The notes below the pieces were generated by a model, which did no database searches, was not told the origin of the DNA, and was given only the letters and a program-made list of their open reading frames with translations. A DNA stretch of 64,000 nucleotides. Origin: Pterobdella sp. o SKG-2022 (Eukaryota; Annelida; Clitellata; Hirudinida; Piscicolidae). The position numbers and the translations under genes were made by a program. The DNA lies in assembly GCA_964035795.1 (NCBI GenBank), contig OZ038320.1, forward strand, positions 8,826,671 to 8,890,670, given 5' to 3'. Below are positions 1-13,600 of the stretch, piece by piece. Numbering within the stretch: the stretch's first letter is position 1; every line of letters begins with the position of its first letter.

Positions 1-3000
1 ACTTGCTTGTGACAGAGCTTCATGGCTCAGTCACCTCTCATTGAAAGAGTAATTGAAAATAATGGCTGGGCAAGCAACTGACAAAAAGTGAGTCATCTTT
101 TGTTGAACACGTTTTTTTTCTTCAACTTTAATGCTGTTTCAATTAGTATTTCATTTGCATAGATAGTTCACTAACATTGTAAAATTTTTCATGACTTCTT
201 ATTTTGATTTCCTTGTTCTTCACAGATACAAACGTTTAATACTTGCTTGTGACAGAGCTTCATTGAAAATAAACGGCTTGGCAAGTAACTGACTAATAGT
301 GAGTCTCATTATTTGTTGAACACGTTTTTTATTCTTCAAATTTATTGATGTTTCAAATATTGTTTTTTTTTCACATAAGTAGTTCACTAACATTGTCAAA
401 TGTATCAGGAATTTCCTAATATTTTTTCCTTGTTCTTCACAGATACAAACATCCAGTACTTGCTTTTGACAGAGCTTCATGGCTCAGTCACCTCTCATTG
501 AAAGAGTAATTGAAAATAATGGCTGGGCAAGTAACTGACAAAAAGTGAGTTTCATGTTTTATTAAACACGAGTTTTTTAATTCAACTTTATTGATGTTTC
601 AATTAGTATTTCATTTGCATAGATAGTTCACTAACATTGTAAAATTTTTCATGACTTCTTATTTTGATTTCCTTGTTCTTCACAGATACAAACATTTAAT
701 ACTTGCTTGTGACAGAGCTTCATGGCTCAGTCACCTCTCATTGAAAGAGTAATTGAAAATAATGGCTTGGCAAGTAACTGACAAAAAGTGAGTCTCATCT
801 TTTGTTGAACACGTTTTTTATTCTTCAACTTTATTGATGTTTCAATTAGTATTTCATTTGCATAGATAGTTCACTAACATAGTAAAATTTTTCATGACAT
901 TTTGATATCTTTGCACTTCACAGATACAAACATCCAGTACTTGCTTGTGACAGAGCTTCATTGAAAAAAAACGGCTTGGCAAGTAACTGACTAATAGTGA
1001 GTCTCATTATTTGTTGAACACGTTTTTTATTCTTCAAATTTATTGATGTTTCAAATATTGTTTTTTTTTCACATAAGTAGTTCACTAACATTGTCAAATG
1101 TTTCAGGAATTTCCTAATATTTTTTCCTTGTTCTTCACAGATACAAACATTTAATACTTGCTTGTGACAGAGCTTCATGGCTCAGTCACCTCTCATTGAA
1201 AGAGTAATTGAAAATAATGGCTTGGCAAGTAACTGACAAAAAGTGAGTCTCATCTTTTGTTGAACACGTTTTTTATTCTTCAACTTTATTGATGTTTCAA
1301 TTAGTATTTCATTTGCATAGATAGTTCACTAACATAGTAAAATTTTTCATGACATTTTGATATCTTTGCACTTCACAGATACAAACATGCAGTACTTGCT
1401 TGTGACAGAGCTTCATGGCTCAGTCACCTCTCATTGAAAGAGTAATTGAAAATAATGGCTGGGCAAGTAACTGACAAAAAGTGAGTTTCATGTTTTATTA
1501 AACACGAGTTTTATAATTCAACTTTATTGATGTTTCAATTAGTATTTCATTTGCATAGATAGTTCACTAACATTGTAAAATTTTTCATGACTTCTTATTT
1601 TGATTTCCTTGTTCTTCACAGATACAAACATTTAATACTTGCTTGTGACAGAGCTTCATGGCTCAGTCACCTCTCATTGAAAGAGTAATTGAAAATAATG
1701 GCTGGGCAAGTAACTGACAAAAAGTGAGTTTCATGTTTTATTAAACACGAGTTTTATAATTCAACTTTATTGATGTTTCAATTAGTATTTCATTTGCATA
1801 GATAGTTCACTAACATTGTAAAATTTTTCATGACTTCTTATTTTGATTTCCTTGTTACTCACAGATACAAACATGCAGTACTTGCTTGTGACAGAGCTTC
1901 ATGGCTCAGTCACCTCTCATTGAAAAAGTAATTGAAAATAATGGCTGGGCAACTAACTGACAAAAAGTGAGTTTCATGTTTTATTAAACACGAGTTTTAT
2001 AATTCAACTTTATTGATGTTTCAATTAGTATTTCATTTGCATAGATAGTTCACTAACATTGTAAAATTTTTCATGACTTCTTATTTTGATTTTCTTGCAC
2101 TTCACAGATACAAACATGCAGTACTTGCTTGTGACAGAGCTTCATGGCTCAGTCACCTCTCATTGAAAGAGTAATTGAAAATAATGGCTGGGCAAGTAAC
2201 TGACAAAAAGTGAGTTTCATGTTTTATTAAACACGAGTTTTATAATTCAACTTTATTGATGTTTCAATTAGTATTTCATTTGCATAGATAGTTCACTAAC
2301 ATTGTAAAATTTTTCATGACTTCTTATTTTGATTTCCTTGTTCTTCACAGATACAAACGTTTAATACTTGCTTGTGACAGAGCTTCATGGCTCAGTCACC
2401 TCTCATTGAAAGAGTAATTGAAAATAATGGCTGGGCAAGTAACTGACAAAAAGTGAGTTTCATGTTTTATTAAACACGAGTTTTATAATTCAACTTTATT
2501 GATGTTTCAATTAGTATTTCATTTGCATAGATAGTTCACTAACATTGTAAAATTTTTCATGACTTCTTATTTTGATTTTCTTACACTAAACATGCAGTAC
2601 TTGCTTGTGACAGAGCTTCATGGCTCAGTCACCTCTCATTGAAAGAGTAATTGAAAATAATGGCTGGGCAAGTAACTGACAAAAAGTGAGTTTCATGTTT
2701 TATTAAACACGAGTTTTATAATTCAACTTTATTGATGTTTCAATTAGTATTTCATTTGCATAGATAGTTCACTAACATTGTAAAATTTTTCATGACTTCT
2801 TATTTTGATTTCCTTGTTCTTCACAGATACAAACATTTAATACTTGCTTGTGACAGAGCTTCATGGCTCAGTCACCTCTCATTGAAAGAGTAATTGAAAA
2901 TAATGGCTGGGCAAGCAACTGACAAAAAGTGAGTCATCTTTTGTTGAACACGTTTTTTTTCTTCAACTTTAATGCTGTTTCAATTAGTATTTCATTTGCA

Positions 3001-5465
3001 TAGATAGTTCACTAACATTGTAAAATTTTTCATGACTTCTTATTTTGATTTCCTTGTTCTTCACAGATACAAACATTTAATACTTGCTTGTGACAGAGCT
3101 TCATGGCTCAGTCACCTCTCATTGAAAGAATAATTGAAAATAATGGCTGGGCAAGTAACTGACAAAAAGTGAGTTTCATGTTTTATTAAACACGAGTTTT
3201 ATAATTCAACTTTATTGATGTTTCAATTAGTATTTCATTTGCATAGATAGTTCACTAACATTGTAAAATTTTTCATGACTTCTTATTTTGATTTCCTTGT
3301 TCTTCACAGATACAAACATTTAATACTTGCTTGTGACAGAGCTTCATGGCTCAGTCACCTCTCATTGAAAGAATAATTGAAAATAATGGCTGGGCAAGTA
3401 ACTGACAAAAAGTGAGTTTCATGTTTTATTAAACACGAGTTTTATAATTCAACTTTATTGATGTTTCAATTAGTATTTCATTTGCATAGATAGTTCACTA
3501 ACATTGTAAAATTTTTCATGACTTCTTATTTTGATTTCCTTGTTCTTCACAGATACAAACATTTAATACTTGCTTGTGACAGAGCTTCATGGCTCAGTCA
3601 CCTCTCATTGAAAGAATAATTGAAAATAATGGCTGGGCAAGTAACTGACAAAAAGTGAGTTTCATGTTTTATTAAACACGAGTTTTATAATTCAACTTTA
3701 TTGATGTTTCAATTAGTATTTCATTTGCATAGATAGTTCACTAACATTGTAAAATTTTTCATGACTTCTTATTTTGATTTTCTTGCACTTCACAGATACA
3801 ATCATGCAGTACTTGCTTGTGACAGAGCTTCATGGCTCAGTCACCTCTCATTGAAAAAGTAATTGAAAATAATGGCTGGGCAAGCAACTGACAAAAAGTG
3901 AGTCATCTTTTGTTGAACACGTTTTTTTTTCTTCAACTTTAATGCTGTTTCAATTAGTATTTCATTTGCATAGATAGTTCACTAACATTGTAAAATTTTT
4001 CATGACTTCTTATTTTGATTTTCTTGCACTTCACAGATACAATCATGCAGTACTTGCTTGTGACAGAGCTTCATGGCTCAGTCACCTCTCATTGAAAAAG
4101 TAATTGAAAATAATGGCTGGGCAAGCAACTGACAAAAAGTGAGTCATCTTTTGTTGAACACGTTTTTTTTTTCTTCAACTTTAATGCTGTTTCAATTAGT
4201 ATTTCATTTGCATAGATAGTTCACTAACATAGTAAAATTTTTCATGACATTTTGATATCTTTGCACTTCACAGATACAAACATCCAGTACTTGCTTGTGA
4301 CAGAGCTTCATTGAAAAAAAACGGCTTGGCAAGTAACTGACTAATAGTGAGTCTCATTATTTGTTGAACACGTTTTTTATTCTTCAAATTTATTGATGTT
4401 TCAAATATTATTTTTTTTCGCATAGATAGTTCACTAACATTGTAAAATTTTTCATGACTTCTTATTTTGATTTTCTTACACTTCACAGATACAAACATGC
4501 AGTACTTGCTTGTGACAGAGCTTCATGGCTCAGTCACCTCTCATTGAAAGAGTAATTGAAAATAATGGCTGGGCAAGTAACTGACAAAAAGTGAGTTTCA
4601 TGTTTTATTAAACACGAGTTTTATAATTCAACTTTATTGATGTTTCAATTAGTATTTCATATGCATAGATAGTTCACTAACATTGTAAAATTTTTCATGA
4701 CTTCTTATTTTGATTTCCTTGTTCTTCACAGATACAAACATTTAATACTTGCTTGTGACAGAGCTTCATGGCTCAGTCACCTCTCATTGAAAGAGTAATT
4801 GAAAATAATGGCTGGGCAAGTAACTGACAAAAAGTGAGTTTCATGTTTTATTAAACACGAGTTTTTTAATTCAATTTTATTGATGTTTCAATTAGTATTT
4901 CATTTGCATAGATAGTTCACTAACATTGTAAAATTTTTCATGACTTCTTATTTTGATTTTCATACACTTCACAGATACAAACATGCAGTACTTGCTTGTG
5001 ACAGAGCTTCATGGCTCAGTCACATCTCATTGAAAGAGTAATTGAAAAAAAATGGCTTGGCAAGTAACTGACAAAAAGTGAGTTTCATGTTTTATTAAAC
5101 ACGAGTTTTATAATTCCACTTTATTGATGTTTCAATTAGTATTTCATTTGCATAGATAGTTCACTAACATTGTAAAATTTTTCATGACTTCTTATTTTGA
5201 TTTCCTTGCTCTTCGCAGATACAAACATCCAGTACTTGCTTGTGACAGAGCTTCATGGCTCAGTCACCTCTCATTGAAAGAGTAATTGAAAAAAAATGGC
5301 TTGGCAAGTAACTGACTAAAAGTGAGTCTCATCTTTTGTTGAACACGTTTTTATTCTTCAACTTTAATGATGTTTCAATTATTATTTTATTTGTATAAGT
5401 AGTTCACTAACATTGTCAAATGTTTCACGAATTTCCTTATATTTTTTCCTTATATCTCTTCACAG
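1..5465 (+). repeat. Tandem array of exon-like 217-243 bp units (array 1)
   Basis: About 23 head-to-tail units run from the window edge to the terminal exon at 5,466. Each long unit holds a 102-nt core (for example 443-544) that starts ATACAAAC right after a pyrimidine-rich tract ending TTCTTCACAG and stops at a GTGAGT donor-like hexamer. A short unit type has a ~73-nt core lacking the middle part (for example 226-298). The ~140 nt between cores carry TTCACTAAC, which fits a branch site, 60-90 nt before the AG. All three frames of the cores contain stops. In the frame of the terminal exon a core would add about 21 residues beginning YKHLILACDRAS and then stop. The array probably continues to the left of the window. 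It could be an amplified exon-intron segment of a gene, or a satellite that captured one; expression cannot be judged from sequence. Confidence 0.9.
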
Positions 5466-5652
5466 ATACAAAAATCTTGTACTTGCCAGTGACTTAGCTT
5501 CTAATTCAGTCCACCCATTACAAAGATTCAACCACGCAATATACATGAGTTTCGAAAAAACAGTCCACTGTTCCAGCTTTCGAAGGCCAATGGAAAGTCA
5601 GTTGACGGCCAAAGAATTTTTTTTTACGCCTATCTGGAAAGATTTTTTTTAA
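5466..5652 (+). CDS. Putative 3'-terminal exon after array 1; unrecognised protein
   Basis: This exon-like segment follows a strong acceptor (long T-rich tract, CTCTTCACAG) and is open for 61 codons to TAA at 5,650-5,652. Its start, YKNLVLASDLAS, is homologous to the array cores (YKHLILACDRAS in the same frame). A one-base difference after about 35 nt then lets it read on where the cores stop. The rest is unique and ends in a Phe- and Thr-rich stretch (KEFFFTPIWKDFF). I recognise no domain. The frame implies a phase-2 upstream intron, but no upstream coding exon is visible, so the gene body would lie left of the window. A polyadenylation signal follows 43 nt after the stop. The exon structure is fairly convincing; whether it is translated is unknown. 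Confidence 0.5.
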
Positions 5653-5694
5653 CTATATAATGATGTTTTTAAGCATATTATTCAAATAAAGATC

Positions 5695-5700
5695 AATTCC
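5695..5700 (+). terminator. AATAAA polyadenylation signal after terminal exon
   Basis: A canonical AATAAA lies 43 nt downstream of the TAA of the terminal exon and is followed within about 20 nt by GT-rich sequence (CCGTGTCGTTT). This spacing fits a real 3' end and supports transcription of the array on the + strand. Confidence 0.5.
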
Positions 5701-6734
5701 GTGTCGTTTCTAATGTTTATTATTGATTTATTTCCAGTTTTGATTTCAATAAAACGAAATTCTAATTTCGTTCATTTTTGCTTTGAAATATCAAAGTTCT
5801 TTTCCAGTAGCCAAAAAAACTTCATCTTGACTATTAAGTTCAAGTTTAAATTCGGTATTTCTTCTAAGATCTAGCATTCAAGTGTTTGTCATGATGTTTT
5901 GTGTAGCCTTTTCAAGAATAGCCAATTTGTCTGTATTTTTTCTTTTTGTGGTTCACCCATTTTCATATCTTTGTTATTGATGATCATGCTTTTTTCACGC
6001 TACTTTCTCGTGTCATTGTTTCCAGCTCACTTCAGGTGTGTGTGTGCCACCCCTTTGACTATTAAAATAAGAAAAAAAATAGTATCGTATATATTATAAT
6101 TTAAATAGTTTTTTCAACTTTAATGTAAAGTTTTTGAAAAAATTCTTAATAGCGTTTATTGCGTAAAAGTGAACTTTTTATAATTAAAAAATGTTTCTCG
6201 AAAATTGGTTTTCTTTGTAAAAAAAATATTAATATAGTTTTTTTGGTGTTTTAAAATTTTAAAGAGGTAAATTTCAAAATTAACTGATAGCTTTCGAGCA
6301 ACCAGAACAAAAGCGCACGTTTAGCTGAATACCTGTCTCACACCAATCTTTATCCTAAAATGTTTTTTCACAATCTTAGCTTTTGGAACGTAAAAAGTTT
6401 AGGTAAACCCATTGAATTCAACATCAAACTTTTGAACATTTTTCTTCTACGAGCCAAACGTGAATATTCAAATGAAAACACTTAGGAGTTTATTTTTTCA
6501 CGAAGCTTTTTTTTAAGAAGCGTTTAAGATTTAAATGTTGACCATGTTTCCATGGAAGTCAGTAAAGGTCTTTTATTTGTACTTCCACTTGATAATGTAA
6601 GTTCATCTTACATAAAGCTTCGTAGAACTAAATAAACTCCCAAAAGTGTTTTCATTCGAATATATAAACTTTTGAACGTAATTGAAACGATGAGAATTAA
6701 ACGCATGTCTGTCATGGCGTTGGCTTAAGTTCAA
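5701..6734. other. Non-coding spacer with a fold-back element
   Basis: No gene is visible. The stretch is AT-rich and holds an imperfect inverted repeat at 6,462-6,664, listed separately. Short open frames here have no protein-like character. Confidence 0.6.
6462..6664. repeat. Fold-back (MITE-like) inverted repeat
   Basis: Left arm 6,462-6,506 (with ATGAAAACACTTAGGAG) and right arm 6,616-6,664 (with CTCCCAAAAGTGTTTTCAT) are imperfect reverse complements of about 45 nt, separated by about 110 nt. The motif AACTTTTGAAC flanks both sides (near 6,427 and 6,667) and may be a duplicated target. No transposase is present. The same element recurs at 29,313-29,515. Confidence 0.6.
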
Positions 6735-9500
6735 TGGGTGGGTTCAAGTGTGTTAGAGGTAGATGATGCAGTCGTGGTGTATTCAGGTATGGACTTGAAG
6801 CAATGTGGCAACTCACGAGATACTGGTGTAATTTTGAGAAATTAATTCAAGAAGGTGTGAAAAAATGGGTTTTTCGCCCTATAAACAATAGGTTATTGCA
6901 ATTAAGAGTGAAAATAGGTGGTTTTGAAATCAGTCTTATTGCCGTATATGCTCCTACAGAGGTTGATGAGTCAAAAAACAGTGACAATTTTTATGAAAGT
7001 CTGCAATCTACTTTTAAAATCAACTAGTCGGTCATCTCTACATGGGAAGCATAATCCAGATGTGAGAAATAACAATAACAGAAGACTGGTGGATTTTTGC
7101 AACTTTAACAACCTAACAATCACCAACACTTTGTTCTCTCATAGGAAGATACATCAGTATACATGGCACCATCCTGGTCAGGAAAATGGGGGACATTTTC
7201 TGAACTACATCCTCATTAATGCTCAATACCGATCCTGCATCCTGGACACCAAAGTGTTCAAAAAAACTCTTCATATTTTTGATCACTTTCCTGTTATTGC
7301 AAAATTTTTTAAATCACTATGTCATAAGCAACAATTTTGCAACAAAAGTCACAACAGTATATTGAAACTCACAGAGAACTCAATGAAAGCATAATAGATA
7401 ATTTCAGAAATCAGTTAGCAGTTCCCGGTGGCTCATAAAATATTGATGAGCTATAGAGTTCAAAGAAAGTTTCACATCTGCAAAAAAAGTTTTGCCAACT
7501 AAAAACCTAAAATATGTAAAAGATTGGGTAACTAAAGAAATTCGGCAAATGAAAAAGCTGATGTTTACAAAAAAATTATGCAACATAAACAAAAAATCAA
7601 TCAGTTCCATTATTTCTCAAGTCCCAATATGTGATAATAAAGAGGAAATGCAAAAAAGCATGTAAACTTGCTCTGAATTTATGGTGGGAAAAAAAAGGAA
7701 AGAGGCAGAAGATGATTATGAAATGAGTTTGAAACAAGGTAAAAGTTGTTCTTCAATAAAAATTTGTAGTCTTCAGCCAAATCAAGTTGTTATAGATGCT
7801 TGAAGATCTTAGCCAAAGATGATACAACAAGGCTAACAACAACGAAATGCTGACTGAATAGATGGTGTAAACACTTCAAAAAGGTCACAAACATCAATAC
7901 CTTGGTCAATCATTCTGCCCTTTCACATCTTTCTCAATATTTCCCTTTATCTGATAACTCTCTGTATCCAATGACTGAGTCTCTTACAAACGAAGAGTTG
8001 TGTGTCGCACTCAAACAGTGTAAAAAAAATAGCTCGACTTTAATTGATGTAATTGGTACAGAGCTACTGCTTCTAGGTGCTGATGAAACTGTTAGATGGT
8101 TGTAGTTGACTGCAGATCAAATATGAGTCAAAGAAAAAGTTTTTTCAGTCTGGACCAAACAAATGACTATTTCAATCTTTAAGAAAGGTAGCAGGCTGAA
8201 GTGCGACAACTTCCGTGGCATCTCACGTTTATGTTCATCCCACAAAGTATTAGACAGAGTGATGCTGAACAGAATGATGCATTATGTTGAAGAGCAACTA
8301 AGTGAGTCCCAATGTGGGTTTCCTATTCAAGAGAGGTTGTTGTGATCAATTATTTTCAACGTACCGGTTTTTTTGTGCTTCATTGATCTCTGTAAAGTGT
8401 ACGACTCAGTTAACAGAAACTTATTTTGGGCTGTGTAACGTCGTGTCTTCAACTTTCCTGAAAAGTTCGTGAGTATTATAAAAGCCTCACATAAGGAAAC
8501 ATGGGAGTGAGGTTTGAAGGTCAATTGTCTGAAGAATACAAGGTTGAATCAGGTGTAAAGCTGGGTTATGTACTGTCTCCAACTCTGTTTAACTTATTTT
8601 TAGATTTTGCTATTATGAAACATCCTGATGCCGGAGCCCATATTCAATACAACCTCGACGCTTCTCTAGTAAACAGCAGCCGTCATAAGTTCAACATGAA
8701 TGATAAGGTTCAAATCCTCATGTACGCACATGATGTGGTATTATTGTGCAATGATCGAGCTGTATTGAATTCTCAATCGCTCAGTGAAGAATTTACTCTT
8801 TACGACCTGAATATCAATGTTCAAAAATCTAAGATAATAGCTGTGCGTACTAATGCCGAAAATACAGACACTCATCTTGACAACAGCTCGGTACATCAAA
8901 TTGACGGTGGTTTTGAGGAAGTTGAGCAGTATCGATATCTGGGCAGTATACTTCGAAACGACTGTTCCTTAGATGAAGAGATTGATATTCGAATCTGTAA
9001 AGCATCGATTGCTTTCAGAAGTATTGGAAGGCTCATATGGTATCAAAAAAAGATAAAAAGGAAAACGAAGATGAGGGTTTTCAAATAACGTCTATCCTGC
9101 TTTACGGTTGTGAGACTTGGGTTCTTTTGAGCAACCACATTCAAAGATTACAGTATTTTGTTAATAAGTGTGTTTTGTCTATATGTGAAATCTATATGAG
9201 AGACAAGTTACAAAACATCGAAATAAGAAGAGGTAAAATTGAACGCGTAGCTTCAATTCTTCAACTGAAAAGACTCAAATGGCTTGGACATATTGAAAGA
9301 ATGGCAGATTCCTGGTGGGCCAAAAAATTATTGGTCGGTAAAATATTTGGGGGTAAAAGAAGTCAAGGTGGTCAAAAACATAGGTGGCATGATGTGGTGA
9401 ATAACGATTCGAAAGCTATTGGGTTGGTGTCTGATTGGCGAAGCAAAGCAAAGAACAGAATCGAATGGTGGTTAAGTATAAATACCCTCATTATCGACCT
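6735..9500 (+). mobile_element. Decayed RTE-like LINE with AP-endonuclease and RT remains
   Basis: Protein pieces occur in the right order but in shifting frames. There is an AP-type endonuclease (VDDAVVVYSGMD near 6,760, then LIAVYAPTE near 6,940, and NNLTITNTLF plus HQYTWHHPGQ at 7,100-7,180). Next come reverse transcriptase blocks (DNFRGISRLCSSHKVLDR near 8,200, FIDLCKVYDSVNR near 8,380, VLSPTLFNLFLDFA near 8,570). A C-terminal block follows (LLYGCETWVL near 9,100, KRLKWLGHIERMADSW near 9,270). The endonuclease resembles the family often annotated as craniofacial development protein 2-like, which derives from RTE LINEs. The catalytic YADD is read as YAHD near 8,720, and there are many stops and frameshifts, so it is inactive. 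A near-identical copy lies at 29,586-32,351. Confidence 0.85.
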
Positions 9501-9604
9501 CAAACAGAATAAAGAACATTCAGAAAATGATAAAAAAGATCGAAAAAAAGAGCTGAATGTAGAATATAACAATACTAATAATATATGTGATGAGGTGAAT
9601 ATAA

Positions 9605-10041
9605 ATCATCATCATCATGTCGACCGCAGTAGAACTTCTGACTTTGTTCTTCCAATACTCCCTATCGCTCATAGCTGTTTCTAAATCTTCTTTATCAAGA
9701 TTATTATCATCAGTTAGTTGGTTGATAAAATTTCGAGCTGGTCTTTCTCTAGTATTTTTACCACATCTTGTCTCCCATAGTATCAATTTGTGTATAACTT
9801 CTTTACTGCGAAAGCAATGTCCTTCGAAACTGACTCTCTGTGTTGCAATTAGATTGGTTATCTTTCGTAAGTTGTCGTATAGTACATTATTGCTTATACG
9901 TCGCTGCCATTTTACATTATTCACAACTCTTAGCATTTTTGTATAGCACCCGTTTAACTTTGTTGCTAACTTATTGGTATATAAATAATGGAATATTATA
10001 CGGCTTGTTGGGCTCTTTTTCTGGTTGCAACAAAATTGCAA
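9605..10041 (-). mobile_element. 3' end of a second LINE, opposite orientation
   Basis: Read on the minus strand, this encodes a LINE C-terminal block: LNGCYTKMLRVVNNVKWQRR, then VSFEGHCFRSKEVIHKLILW, then MSDREYWKNKVR. These are typical of the region after the RT domain in APE-type LINEs. The open frame continues toward (GAT)n at 9,607-9,618, which looks like the element's 3' tail. It meets the plus-strand LINE tail to tail. The RT and endonuclease parts are absent, so this is a 5'-truncated copy. Confidence 0.75.
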
Positions 10042-10104
10042 TTAACAAAGCTGGCCTTGCAAGCCACATCAGATAGAAACACTCACAACAAGCAACAATA
10101 ACAA

Positions 10105-10476
<372 letters not shown>

Positions 10477-10490
10477 GTTCAAGTCATGAT

Positions 10491-10690
10491 NNNNNNNNNN
10501 NNNNNNNNNNNNNNNNNNNNNNNNNNNNNNNNNNNNNNNNNNNNNNNNNNNNNNNNNNNNNNNNNNNNNNNNNNNNNNNNNNNNNNNNNNNNNNNNNNNN
10601 NNNNNNNNNNNNNNNNNNNNNNNNNNNNNNNNNNNNNNNNNNNNNNNNNNNNNNNNNNNNNNNNNNNNNNNNNNNNNNNNNNNNNNNNNN
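10491..10690. other. Assembly gap of 200 N
   Basis: Exactly 200 undetermined bases begin 14 bp after the GTA tract of copy 1 ends. A round-number gap next to a microsatellite is typical of a scaffold join rather than a measured distance. Confidence 1.
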
Positions 10691-13600
10691 GACAAAGCTT
10701 CATGGCTCAGTCACCTCTCATTGAAAGAGTAATTGAAAAAAAATGGCTTGGCAAGTAACTGACAAAAAGTGAGTCTCATCTTTTGTTGAACACGTTTTTT
10801 ATTCTTCAACTTTATTGATGTTTCAATTAGTATTTCATTTGCATAGATAGTTCACTAACATTGTAAAATTTTTCATGACTTCTTATTTTGATTTCCTTGT
10901 TCTTCACAGATACAAACATTTAATACTTGCTTGTGACAGAGCTTCATGGCTCAGTCACCTCTCATTGAAAGAATAATTGAAAATAATGGCTGGGCAAGTA
11001 ACTGACAAAAAGTGAGTTTCATGTTTTATTAAACACGAGTTTTATAATTCAACTTTATTGATGTTTCAATTAGTATTTCATTTGCATAGATAGTTCACTA
11101 ACATTGTAAAATTTTTCATGACTTCTTATTTTGATTTCCTTGTTCTTCACAGATACAAACATGCAGTACTTGCTTGTGACAGAGCTTCATGGCTCAGTCA
11201 CCTCTCATTGAAAGAGTAATTGAAAATAATGGCTGGGCAAGCAACTGACAAAAAGTGAGTCATCTTTTGTTGAACACGTTTTTTTTCTTCAACTTAAATG
11301 CTGTTTCAATTAGTATTTCATTTGCATAGATAGTTCACTAACATAGTAAAATTTTTCATGACATTTTGATATCTTTGCACTTCACAGATACAAACATCCA
11401 GTACTTGCTTGTGACAGAGCTTCATTGAAAAAAAACGGCTTGGCAAGTAACTGACTAATAGTGAGTCTCATTATTTGTTGAACACGTTTTTTATTCTTCA
11501 AATTTGTTGATGTTTCAAATATTATTTTTTTTCGCATAGATAGTTCACTAACATTGTAAAATTTTTCATGACTTCTTATTTTGATTTTCTTACACTTCAC
11601 AGATACAAACATGCAGTACTTGCTTGTGACAGAGCTTCATGGCTCAGTCACCTCTCATTGAAAGAATAATTGAAAATAATGGCTGGGCAAGTAACTGACA
11701 AAAAGTGAGTTTCATGTTTTATTAAACACGAGTTTTATAATTCAACTTTATTGATGTTTCAATTAGTATTTCATTTGCATAGATAGTTCACTAACATTGT
11801 AAAATTTTTCATGACTTCTTATTTTGATTTTCTTACACTTCACAGATACAAACATGCAGTACTTGCTTGTGACAGAGCTTCATGGCTCAGTCACCTCTCA
11901 TTGAAAAAGTAATTGAAAATAATGGCTGGGCAAGCAACTGACAAAAAGTGAGTCATCTTTTGTTGAACACGTTTTTTTTCTTCAACTTTAATGCTGTTTC
12001 AATTAGTATTTCATTTGCATAGATAGTTCACTAACATTGTAAAATTTTTCATGACATTTTGATATCTTTGCACTTCACAGATACAAACATCCAGTACTTG
12101 CTTGTGACAGAGCTTCATTGAAAAAAAACGGCTTGGCAAGTAACTGACTAATAGTGAGTCTCATTATTTGTTGAACACGTTTTTTATTCTTCAAATTTAT
12201 TGATGTTTCAAATATTGTTTTTTTTTCACATAAGTAGTTCACTAACATTGTCAAATGTTTCAGGAATTTCCTAATATTTTTTCCTTGTTCTTCACAGATA
12301 CAAACATCCAGTACTTGCTTGTGACAGAGCTTCATTGAAAAAAAACGGCTTGGCAAGTAACTGACTAATAGTGAGTCTCATTATTTGTTGAACACGTTTT
12401 TTATTCTTCAAATTTGTTGATGTTTCAAATATTATTTTTTTTCGCATAGATAGTTCACTAACATTGTAAAATTTTTCATGACTTCTTATTTTGATTTTCT
12501 TACACTTCACAGATACAAACATGCAGTACTTGCTTGTGACAGAGCTTCATGGCTCAGTCACCTCTCATTGAAAGAGTAATTGAAAATAATGGCTGGGCAA
12601 GTAACTGACAAAAAGTGAGTTTCATGTTTTATTAAACACGAGTTTTATAATTCAACTTTATTGATGTTTCAATTAGTATTTCATTTGCATAGATAGTTCA
12701 CTAACATTGTAAAATTTTTCATGACTTCTTATTTTGATTTCCTTGTTCTTCACAGATACAAACATTTAATACTTGCTTGTGACAGAGCTTCATGGCTCAG
12801 TCACCTCTCATTGAAAGAATAATTGAAAATAATGGCTGGGCAAGTAACTGACAAAAAGTGAGTTTCATGTTTTATTAAACACGAGTTTTATAATTCAACT
12901 TTATTGATGTTTCAATTAGTATTTCATTTGCATAGATAGTTCACTAACATTGTAAAATTTTTCATGACTTCTTATTTTGATTTCCTTGTTCTTCACAGAT
13001 ACAAACATTTAATACTTGCTTGTGACAGAGCTTCATGGCTCAGTCACCTCTCATTGAAAAAGTAATTGAAAATAATGGCTGGGCAAGCAACTGACAAAAA
13101 GTGAGTCATCTTTTGTTGAACACGTTTTTTTTCTTCAACTTTAATACTGTTTCAATTAGTATTTCATTTGCATAGATAGTTCACTAACATTGTAAAATTT
13201 TTCATGACTTCTTATTTTGATTTCCTTGTTCTTCACAGATACAAACATCCAGTACTTGCTTGTGACCGAGCTTCATGGCTCAGTCACCTCTCATTGAAAG
13301 AGTAATTGAAAAAAAATGGCTTGGCAAGTAACTGACAAAAAGTGAGTTTCATGTTTTATTAAACACGAGTTTTATAATTCAACTTTATTGATGTTTCAAT
13401 TAGTATTTCATTTGCATAGATAGTTCACTAACATTGTAAAATTTTTCATGACTTCTTATTTTGATTTTCTTACACTTCACAGATACAAACATGCAGTACT
13501 TGCTTGTGACAGAGCTTCATGGCTCAGTCACCTCTCATTGAAAAAGTAATTGAAAATAATGGCTGGGCAAGCAACTGACAAAAAGTGAGTCATCTTTTGT

